From: Eutreptiella sp. 'Long Island Sound 2002'
Taxonomy: Eukaryota; Euglenozoa; Euglenophyceae; Eutreptiales; Eutreptiaceae
Direction of reading: 5' to 3'
NCBI GenBank assembly: GCA_964036045.1
Contig: OZ038382.1
Location: 102,488,357-102,552,356, forward strand
DNA: 64,000 bases
Shown here piece by piece: positions 1 to 8,300 of the stretch. The notes beneath the pieces were generated by a model. The model saw only the letters and a program-made list of their open reading frames with translations. It was not told the origin of the DNA and did no database searches. Position 1 is the stretch's first letter, and each line of letters opens with the position of its first letter. A program made the translations under genes and the position numbers.

Positions 1-562
1 CCAATGGCAACTTGCCGGCACATAGATACACACCCCAAGTGACCCAACGATGGCCACGGGGGTCCGAACCGGCTTCACCGCCTCCTCATATGTCTTTTCA
101 CAATCAATTCTTTTTATCGCCAGAAGGCTAATGTCATCTTCCCCCGGTAGTTGCGGGGGCATGATAAGCATTCGCCAACCGGGACGGGTGGCCTTTGTCC
201 ATTCACTCCTCGGAGCATCAGCTACCTCCGAGCCACGCAAGAGCATGGCATCATACCCACAACAAGCAACCCACTCCTTATCACACTCCGAAACCTTTTC
301 CATTTCCAATTCCATGGGAACCCAAAAATTTTTCTACATCTTTAAGACGTAGAGAGGCCCTTGTCGGAGGGACCCCATCTTCCTCAACCACTCTCTCTAC
401 TTCCTTGCATTTCTCTTCCTCATGCGCATCATTGGTTGGTTCCTCTTCCTCGTTTGAGTCATCCACATCATTGGTTGGTTCCTCTTCCACTTCCTCTTCC
501 TCATTTTTCACTTCCTCCTCAGCGTTGCTTGCCACGGCTCCTTTCAAACTCCCTTTGAGGCT
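1..562 (-). pseudogene. Partial minus-strand gene with acidic Glu-rich segment, frameshifted
   Basis: Reading the minus strand, coding sequence enters at an acceptor-like CTCTCTAG (about 563-570) and gives a Glu/Asp-rich stretch (codons down to about 345). It then passes through an AAAAATTTTT run at 324-333. The open frame changes by one base there, and a second well-formed protein-like frame continues to base 1, open at the window edge. Dropping one base of the run would join the two frames, so this is either a one-base slip in a decaying gene or an assembly error. I do not recognise the product. The acidic stretch is low-complexity and says little about function. It probably belongs to the same minus-strand transcription unit as the exons at 959-1935. 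Confidence 0.4.
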
Positions 563-657
563 CTAGAGAGAAAAGGCCACACCAACGGACAAAAGCAAAG
601 GAAATATCCATTCACATGCATGCAATACCACATAAGCAAGTGAAAGCAATGACTCAC
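563..657 (-). other. Probable spliceosomal intron
   Basis: The minus strand shows a GTGAGT donor starting at 657 and a pyrimidine-rich TTTTCTCTCTAG acceptor ending at 563, giving 95 nt. Upstream of it (about 658-870) all three frames have protein-like pieces, but no single frame stays open, so the flanking exon is uncertain. Seen in sequence; splicing is inferred. Confidence 0.45.
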
Positions 658-958
658 ATTGTTCAAACCAACCGGAATGCAAGGCTCCGCAATTGCGCAG
701 CATCCGCTTCCCGCGTGTGTGCCGAAATTGCACGCGTGTAAAACAAGAGTGCCACCCTCGGACCACGCCATTGCCATGGGCCATGCAATGCATGTGAATC
801 AAAGACAACGCCATGTTGTTGGGCGTCACACAAGTGGCCCTCAACGAGGGATCCATCCTCACGCGTACCCATTGTGGGGATTGCCTTTCATTTGTGGTGG
901 ATGATCCCCCCCTTCTCCACAAAAAAAGCCCCCCCATGGCAATCCCCCTCCTCCCCCG

Positions 959-1935
959 TCAACACGCAAACGCCCAAAAGCGGTGCTCATCATGTTCATG
1001 GTAATGCAATTGCATTGGTGAATGGCGGTAACCGTAAACTACAGCTATGGCATTCCAATGGAAGGGGTGTGCGGGGAATTCTACTTGGGCATATTGGTTC
1101 AATCGGCTCACCAAAGTTGAATAATCTTCCCCGCGACCGGTGATTTTTATGTTTTTAAATGCAAAAAATTCCACCGTTGCTCCAAAGATCGCCTTGCGGA
1201 ACTTGGCACCATACCGCCTCTTGTAGGACCACTGCGTCTTCATGATGTCTTGGAATAGCCCTTGTCGACAAATCTCCCGAATGGAATTACAAACCTTTTG
1301 TTCCACTCTCTCCTCGCTCCTTGAGGTCAGTTCGACAATCTCATCTTTCGGTTCTACCGCAGGCTTCGGTGTTGCCTTCTTGGGAGCATCCTTCCCCTTC
1401 AGCTTCTTCGGAGCACCCATGGCCTTTTTGTCTCCCTTCTTGGACGCCTCCTTGGGCTGTAAGGCGGCCAAATTGTTCAAGGCCTTCTTGCTCAAGCGCG
1501 CACCTACGAGCAAACGAAGTGGATGTGCACCAAGTGGATGATCCCTTGTTCAATTGAAGTAAATTCCATTCTACTTGTTCAATTGGCCATGTTGAAAGTC
1601 AATTGAACACACCTGGGATCTCTTCGGCGGTGTCTTGTGCATGCTTTGCCTTTTTCAATTTCCTCTCGACCACCTCATCTTCTTCATTGCGGTGACGCCT
1701 CTTCCCCTTTTTGTGGGACTTGCGATTGAAGCCGTTGTTGGAGTGTCGGGCTTCGGGCATAATGGACTCCGGATCTTGGGGCTCGATAGACTTCGCATCG
1801 ATGGGGAGTCTCTCAGGGGCCTCCACCATCCACTCTTCGCAAGGGGTCGCTTGTTGCGTTTTTCCCATTGGCTCACTCCCACTTTCCGTTCTTGGCTTCC
1901 CAACTTGGCTTCGACAATAGTGTTGCTTCGAGATC
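959..1935 (-). pseudogene. Two-exon Lys-rich protein fragment, 5' part cut off by element 1
   Basis: Minus strand. Exon a runs from 1935 to 1614 and encodes a charged segment ending in a basic Lys/Arg/Glu-rich run. A phase-1 intron at 1613-1504 (110 nt) has donor CCAG|GTGTGT and acceptor CGTAG|GT and contains CAATTG palindromes. Exon b (1503 to 959) encodes a second Lys/Ala/Pro-rich tract followed by a more globular segment, and stops at 961-959. The phase agrees across the splice, which supports a real gene. Element 1 lies immediately upstream. After removing it and one TSD copy, the frame of exon a stays open into 13375-13577. The family is not recognised and the basic tracts only hint at a nucleic-acid-binding or nuclear role. 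Confidence 0.5.
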
Positions 1936-1940
1936 ACCAA
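1936..1940. repeat. Target-site duplication of element 1 (left copy)
   Basis: ACCAA directly precedes the 5' LTR and the same five bases (13375-13379) directly follow the 3' LTR. A 5-bp duplication is normal for Ty3/gypsy integrases, and it fixes both LTR boundaries. Confidence 0.9.
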
Positions 1941-2757
1941 AGTAAGAAAAAGTGCTTTTCCATTGCTTTGGGACATACTCTAGTTGTATTAGAGATGCAC
2001 TGAGCATCCATGCATTTTTATCTTAGTATTGGTCCAGCCAAAAGTGGTGAGAACACATTTTGACCTATGGAACCAAACACCCAATCAGGATATGGAGTGG
2101 ACCCCTTAATCCCCTTTCAATCAGAAGTAAAACATCTTTTCCTGAGTTGACTGAGCACTGACATACCTAAGGTAGAGCCTATGAATTTATCTATGTTTTT
2201 CCATGAATACTTATCTGCCCTAGTGGTATGCACCATAGGGGGTTAGGCACCTCTTTTTGAGAGGTCCTGGGTTCAATTCCTGGTCAGCCTAACTAAGTAG
2301 GAAGATCCCAACTAAGTAGGAAGATCCCATGTGACATGGCAGTGACCTCATCGCCACATACCATGCCACCTCAGCACATATGGGACCCAAAACAAAGAGT
2401 GCACATCTCCTAAGATGGCACTATGGAGAGAGAGTGATCCTGAGGCAGTTTTCTAACTCTTTTCCCAAAACATTTCAGCTATCTCTGCGAATATGCATTC
2501 ATTTGTATCCTGAGTTGCAGTTTCTGTGAATACCTAATCATCTTTCACCGTTTACACTGCAGCCCTTCATGCTTTGATCCTGAATTACCTTCTCCTTGCA
2601 TACTATTGGCTTGGGCTATCCTGGATTGAGTTGGCTTTACTGTATTTCAACAAACAAAAGCTTTTCATCATCCAAAACCAGCAGCAGGACACCCTACAGC
2701 AACAACAAGCAGCAGGAGAAGCAAAAACACAGTGCTGAAAACACTATAAACTTTTCT
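1941..2757 (+). repeat. 5' LTR of element 1
   Basis: 817 bp, starts AGTAAG and ends CTTTTCT. It matches 12558-13374 with about four substitutions noticed by eye. It contains a tRNA-like block at 2216-2291. No clear TATA box upstream of the probable transcript start was found. Confidence 0.93.
2216..2291 (+). other. tRNA-like sequence inside the LTR (Lys-UUU-like anticodon arm)
   Basis: A TGCCCTAGTGG block resembles a pol III A box and GGTTCAATTCC a B box. Between them, ACCTC/GAGGT forms a 5-bp stem closing the 7-base loop TTTTTGA, which would place anticodon UUU. CTGGG/CCTGG forms a weak T stem. The acceptor stem does not pair, so this is a tRNA-derived relic or internal promoter, not a functional tRNA gene. 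The same block is at 12833-12908 in the 3' LTR. Confidence 0.5.
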
Positions 2758-2769
2758 GGTAGCAAGAGG
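2757..2769 (+). promoter_or_regulatory. Primer-binding site of element 1
   Basis: TGGTAGCAAGAGG at the LTR/internal junction resembles the complement of the 3' end of eukaryotic initiator-Met tRNA (TGGTAGCAGAGG), with one extra A. The first T is shared with the LTR end. Confidence 0.75.
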
Positions 2770-2855
2770 CAGCCTGTCTCTGTGCACCGGCAGCGACCCC
2801 GCGCCGTACAACCAGTGCTCCGAGCAGGCAAACATAAGCAGAAGGGTGGATTAAG

Positions 2856-5357
2856 ATGGATCCAGGAAGAGTGGACGCCGAGGTGAACACAGCGCCAGCG
2901 CCGGAGACACCGGCAAGGCCGGCGCCTGACGCTGTACCTTCGGTGGAGCCCTTACATGGGCCAATGGATACGGCGGAGGACTCCTTGGATGGCCTCCAGA
3001 CGGCCTTTGGGGCCCTGTCGGTGAAGGAAATGGTCTCTCAGCCTCAGCCTGTGAAGAGGAAGAGAGGAAACGAGAGCGAGAAGGATGCTGGAGAAGGAGC
3101 AGACGAAGGAGAGGAGCAAGGGCAAGACCCGACGGATATCCCTACCTTCGAAGGCGCACCAAGCGCTTCTGGCCTCCAAGCATCACCCTCTCCCATAACC
3201 ACCACACACCCAGCCGCCGCTACATCCACTTCCACAACCAACCAGCCTATGGCAGAGGGCACAGGCTTTACTGGCATGCCTCACTACCCCGCCTATGGCA
3301 TGGGCCCACCTACCACTGCGCTCCTTGAGGCAACTACTGCCAGTGAGCCGGTGGCTTCCAGCTCTGCGCCGCGTTGGTATGCGGCCTACCATCCCCATCC
3401 ACTCTACGCCACTGGAACCTACATGGAAGTTCCTGGGTATGCTCCTGGGTGTGCACCTGGGTATGCACCCCTGAGTGGGTTGAGGAGAGGACCAGAGTCT
3501 CTGGGAGGCAGGAGTAGAGGATCGGGAAGATCCTCCAACAGGTCCCTGACGCGGTCGGAGATCAATGAGGTGCTCCGAGGAGCCACTTCGAAAATCGTGG
3601 GCGACCTCACGCAAGAGATGAGGGAGAAACTGCAGCCCCTGATGATCCCGTCCCATGCGTCACCTACGACAGTGGGAATGTCACCCCACCGAGTACAGGC
3701 TAACCACCTGGCGGCAGGGTTGACGAATACCCTGAGGAGCCTGAGGAGCCGACCGATGCCGACTCCTGCAGCAGTACCAAGAAGCCCATTCGTCCCGAGG
3801 ACAGCCCAGCCGCCCTACAGTCACGTGACGAACTCGACGATGGCCGAGCTGGACCAGCTGGGGCTGACAGCCCTAAGGGCTATGGTGGACGTGGAGCCTT
3901 ATGGCTCCAGTGATCTAGGCGGAGACCCCTCCGATGATGGGCCGCCTTCGATGACTTCTTCTTCGCCATCGGATGACGAAGACCCTGAGGACCCCGAGGA
4001 CTCCAAGGGTAAGAAGAAGAAGAAGAAGAAGAAGAAGACCCGACGCCCTGAAGGACGCCGAGCTCAGGAGGCGAAGGCTATTGCCACCTCCAAGATAGTG
4101 GTGAACCTGCCTGAATTCACAGGCAAGGACCTCAGCGAGTTCGCTGAGAACTTTGGCCGGTTCCTACGACTGACCGGCCAAACCCACGCGAGTGGGCGAG
4201 TGAAGTGCGACCTGCTCCTGCAGTGCTGCAAGACGAAGTACCTGGAGAAGCAGGTCAGGCAGATCGTCACCAACTCCGCCACCTTTGCCGACGTGTTGGT
4301 TGCCCTGGAGAGGCAGTACCCAACCTACGAGACCGACCTCTCCATCAGGGCCGAGATCCCGAACCTGCCCGTCCTGCCCAACAACCCCAAACCCGGCAGG
4401 GTCTCCGAGCTGTTGGCGGACCTGGACCACTGGGCTGGACGACTGACGCCCGGTTCCTACAGCAGCGACGACCTGCTGTTTTGGTTGTGCTCCAAGCTCC
4501 CCCGTGAGCTATGGGACGAGTGCCGTCTGACGGCTGAGCGCAAGGCAAGATCCCTCCGCTACGAGGATCTATGCGTGCTGCTCCTGGAGATGGCGCTGGA
4601 GAAGGAGAGCGACCAACACCTGAACCACTACCGTCCTGGTGGTGGAGGTTCTGGAGGCAAAGGGTACCAAGGGTCCCGACCTGGGCAGGGGACTACCCCC
4701 AAACACGCCCACGCCCGCCTAATGGAGAACGTGAAGGAGCTATTCTGGTGTGATGCCAGAGATGAACAGGGCCACCTGCAGCATGCCTCCGACTGCGAGC
4801 AGCGAGACTGCTTTGTTGTCCAGGGGAAGCAGCAGGAAAAGATCACCGGCGCCAAGGTGAAGATGCCGGATCATTACTGCTGCACCATCACGTGTGCATT
4901 CTGCGGTAAGCGGAAGCACTATGAGGACGAGTGCTACCATAAGCAACGCCTATCGGCGAAGCTTAAGGGGGAAGATCCTGGCAAAAGCTCAGGCAAAGGT
5001 GGAGGCAAGGCCAAAGGCAACGACTCCGGCAAGGGCAAGTCGAAAGGACGTGGTCAAGGTGGTCAAGACAAGGGTCAAGGCGGACGAGGACGAGGCGCTA
5101 ATCGCCAGAACGACAACAAGAACAAAGACAAGAACGGAGGTAACCCCAACCCTAATCCAGGGGGGAACTCCGAGCCCTCTGGAGGGCAGTCTGGACCTAC
5201 CACACGCTCACAGACGCAGGCCCAGCAAGAACAAGGAGCCAAGCGTGAGCATGAAGGTGGTGACGACGGCAACGCCAAGAAGAGAAGCCGTTTCATGAGG
5301 ATGGCCCGCAAATTGCGGAACAAGGGGTTCGAGGTGACCTGTCCCGCGGAGTTCTGA
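2856..5357 (+). CDS. gag: Gag polyprotein of element 1
   Basis: 833 residues from the ATG at 2856. Residues 1-400 are Pro/Ser/Thr-rich and low in order, with a Gly/Tyr/Pro repeat near 190-205 and a Lys run near 385-397. Residues about 410-585 form the conserved capsid-like Gag helical region (LPEFTGKDLSEF and onward). Residues 680-693 are a CCHC zinc knuckle, C-x2-C-x4-H-x4-C (nt 4893-4934), typical of a nucleocapsid that binds element RNA. Residues 700-790 are Gly/Lys-rich and disordered. The protein should package the RNA into cytoplasmic particles. It ends at TGA 5355-5357, in the same frame as pol. The capsid core and knuckle match element 3 closely. Confidence 0.93.
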   Translation: MDPGRVDAEVNTAPAPETPARPAPDAVPSVEPLHGPMDTAEDSLDGLQTAFGALSVKEMVSQPQPVKRKRGNESEKDAGEGADEGEEQGQDPTDIPTFEGAPSASGLQASPSPITTTHPAAATSTSTTNQPMAEGTGFTGMPHYPAYGMGPPTTALLEATTASEPVASSSAPRWYAAYHPHPLYATGTYMEVPGYAPGCAPGYAPLSGLRRGPESLGGRSRGSGRSSNRSLTRSEINEVLRGATSKIVGDLTQEMREKLQPLMIPSHASPTTVGMSPHRVQANHLAAGLTNTLRSLRSRPMPTPAAVPRSPFVPRTAQPPYSHVTNSTMAELDQLGLTALRAMVDVEPYGSSDLGGDPSDDGPPSMTSSSPSDDEDPEDPEDSKGKKKKKKKKKTRRPEGRRAQEAKAIATSKIVVNLPEFTGKDLSEFAENFGRFLRLTGQTHASGRVKCDLLLQCCKTKYLEKQVRQIVTNSATFADVLVALERQYPTYETDLSIRAEIPNLPVLPNNPKPGRVSELLADLDHWAGRLTPGSYSSDDLLFWLCSKLPRELWDECRLTAERKARSLRYEDLCVLLLEMALEKESDQHLNHYRPGGGGSGGKGYQGSRPGQGTTPKHAHARLMENVKELFWCDARDEQGHLQHASDCEQRDCFVVQGKQQEKITGAKVKMPDHYCCTITCAFCGKRKHYEDECYHKQRLSAKLKGEDPGKSSGKGGGKAKGNDSGKGKSKGRGQGGQDKGQGGRGRGANRQNDNKNKDKNGGNPNPNPGGNSEPSGGQSGPTTRSQTQAQQEQGAKREHEGGDDGNAKKRSRFMRMARKLRNKGFEVTCPAEF

Positions 5358-5363
5358 CGGGGA
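5355..5363 (+). promoter_or_regulatory. Candidate gag-pol stop-codon readthrough site (UGA CGG)
   Basis: gag ends in TGA followed directly by CGG GGA, and pol continues in the same frame with no stop. Pol has no usable ATG at its start: the first codon resembling a start is GTG at 5388. UGA followed by CGG is the type II readthrough context known from plant RNA viruses such as tobraviruses. Readthrough is therefore inferred as the way to make Gag-Pol. Confidence 0.6.
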
Positions 5364-8300
5364 CGCTCTGGTGGCACCCAAGACCTGGTGTTTTGGGTAC
5401 GTATCCGACTAGGGGGACGTGAATACCTGGGGGTACTGGATACTGGAGCCACAATATCGATAGTGGCCAAGAAAATTTTACCTTGTGGGAGCCTGAAGAA
5501 CACCATGACCACCGCCGCTATACGGATGGGGGATGGACATGTGGTGCACAGCTGCGGGGACTGCGAAGTGGAGGTACCTATGGGCTCCAGGACTATCGCC
5601 CATCGGTTCTATGTGATGGACACTGATGCCTTCGACTTTGTACTGGGTACTGACTTCTTCGTTCAGCACTCCCAGATACAATCCCTGACGCTGCAAGCGC
5701 CCTACCTCCTGTACGTGGACCACGGCAGTGGCAGAGAGTCTGTGCCACTGGAGCAGTCGGAACATACCTCGAGTTACCTGAGACTATCGAAGGAGGAGCC
5801 CTCGAACATGATGGCGGCCTCCAAAACTGAGGACTATCAACTATTGGGGGAAGTCCTAGACCAAGGTCTGAAGGAGTTGGGTTACTCTCGAGAAGACCTA
5901 AGTGTGGAACTGTTCGCCAGCGACAAGCAGCATGTACTGGACCTATACTGCAGCAAGGGGAAGAACTGCAGCTACAAATTTTACTGGCCCTCTTTCGGGA
6001 TGGCCTACGGGAACCCCAGATTCAGTGAACTGGGGAAGGTGCTGACCAAGGTGGCCTTGGAACGTTCCCGTATGGTCCTGTGTTCCCCCGATTGGGGAGC
6101 CCATGGGGGCAACGAGTACTGGCGAACCCTCCTTGACAAGCTGACTATCAGCTCTGTGCGGTTACCTGATGAGGCCATCTACGTGCCTCTGGGACGCAAG
6201 ACGCCCATTGGGAAGCCCGGATGGGGGAGTATGCTCAGCGTGGTGGACGGAAGTCTTACCACCATCCCCTGGGAAGACCTGGACCCTACTCTGGTCCAGG
6301 CTATACAACGAGAAAGCGATGGACTCGCCTTGGGTGACTTGAAGGATCGTCTACGACCTCAAGATGCTGTTGAAACTACACCCGGAGGAGATGAGTACGT
6401 CGTGACTGACACCAACGCCCCCAACTCTCCCTGTCATGTACCTGTTCCTGATGGAGTCTCTGAGTGTGGACTATCTGAGCTACCTAGCTCTATCCACTCA
6501 GACGACGAAACTGAGCACGACGCCTTCTTCGTGCAGACTGCGGTGGAAGAAGTGGAGAACGCCGAGTACGTCGCCCCACTAAAACCCCTACTCTCCATGA
6601 GGGTGGAAGACCCCGTGGATGAAGAGCTGGACCCTCGATCCAGGCTCAGGGAGTATGTGGATTCCAAGAGGAAGTTGGTGGCGAAAAAGCTATGCTACGC
6701 GAAGCCTACCCGCAGCTCGTGGCCACTGAAGCAAGGACGTATGGGAGACCTATCCCAACTGAAGGAGGACCTCGAACAGAAGATCACCACCTGGCAAAGG
6801 GAGGTAGATCTCAAGCTCATGAAGAGCGTATGGGGTGCCCATGTGAGGACCCCAGATGAGGACGACCTCTCGGAGGAATGTGTATGTGAACCCCCTAAAG
6901 CGTGCCTATGTTGCCATCGTCCACCGGAGATGGTTGAGCAAGACCTTCTGTATGCCTACCAAGGGCTGAAGGATGCTACCGCGGGCGAAGAGTCGGTGGA
7001 GGACCACCTCCCGACGTCTATTCAAGGGGCTAGCAACTTACACTCCGACGAGGACATGGAGGACAAGATCAAGGTACTGGACCCGCGGGTGCAAAAGCTG
7101 ATAAGGACCTATCTGGAGGTGTTCGGAGAACTACCCCCTCCAGCCTCATGCGACAAGCTGGTACAGATGGACCTCAAGCTGAAACCCGAGTTCGTGGGTC
7201 ACAAGATCCGGAAGAGACCCTATCCAGCTCCTAAAGAGCAGGCCGACGAGATTGAGCGACAGATACAAGAATGTATCGACGCTGGCCTAGTCCTGGAGTA
7301 CAAGGATGGGGACTACCCCCTACACTGCAGCCCCTGTTTCCTGGTGGCTAAACCTGAGTCTACAGCCAAACGGCTGGTAGTGGACTATGGAGAGCTGAAC
7401 AAGAAGACGCTGAACCACTCAGGGTCCATTCCCAATATGGAGTCTACCCTGGAGAAGATAGCCTCCTGTCGCTACAAGACCAAGATGGACAAGCGAAGTG
7501 GATTCTGGCAAGTGGACCTGACGCCCAACGCACAGGAACTACTGGCCTTCATCACCCCTCAGGGGAGGGTATTCAAGTGGAAGGTCATGCCATTCGGCGT
7601 GGCTAACGCCCCCGCTCTGTTCCAAGAGCTGATGAACAAGATCTTGTCCATCCTACGACGGAGACCTAAGGTGCAGGAGCTCATATCCCGTGGAGCCCAG
7701 ATGGAGGCTCACATCGACGATGTATGCCTCGGGACCAATACCCAGGAGGATCACCTAATCCTCTTGGGTGAGTTCTTTGCGGTCTGCCAGGAGAACCACA
7801 CACGACTCAAGTTGGAGAAGTGTGAGTTCATGCAGGAGACCATGCAGTACCTGGGGTTTGACGTTGGCTATGGGTGGTGGACCCCAGCGGCCTCTAAAGC
7901 CAAACCCCTGATGGATGCCAAGGTACGACACGAAGACCCCAAGAAAGGACTTCATGATGTACGCAGTTTCATTGGGGCGTGCAACTTCTATCGCCGCCAC
8001 ATCAAAAACTTCACCTACACCAGCGCGGTACTGACTGACTTGATCAAGAAGAGTACTACTTGGCGCTGGGGCCCACAAGAGCAACAAGCGTTTGACGAGC
8101 TCAAAGACAAGGTAGCCAACGCTAAGTGCTTGGGCGTGCCTAGGGCACAAGGGGAGATTATCCTGGTGACCGACGCCAGCAATGTGGGCGGTGGTGGAAC
8201 GTTGTTCCAATGGCAAGCACTAGAGAAGGAGGAGTTCGACTCGGCCATTTCCCAATGGGGGACGGAAGGTCTCAACCGAGATGGAACCCTCAAGCACAGC

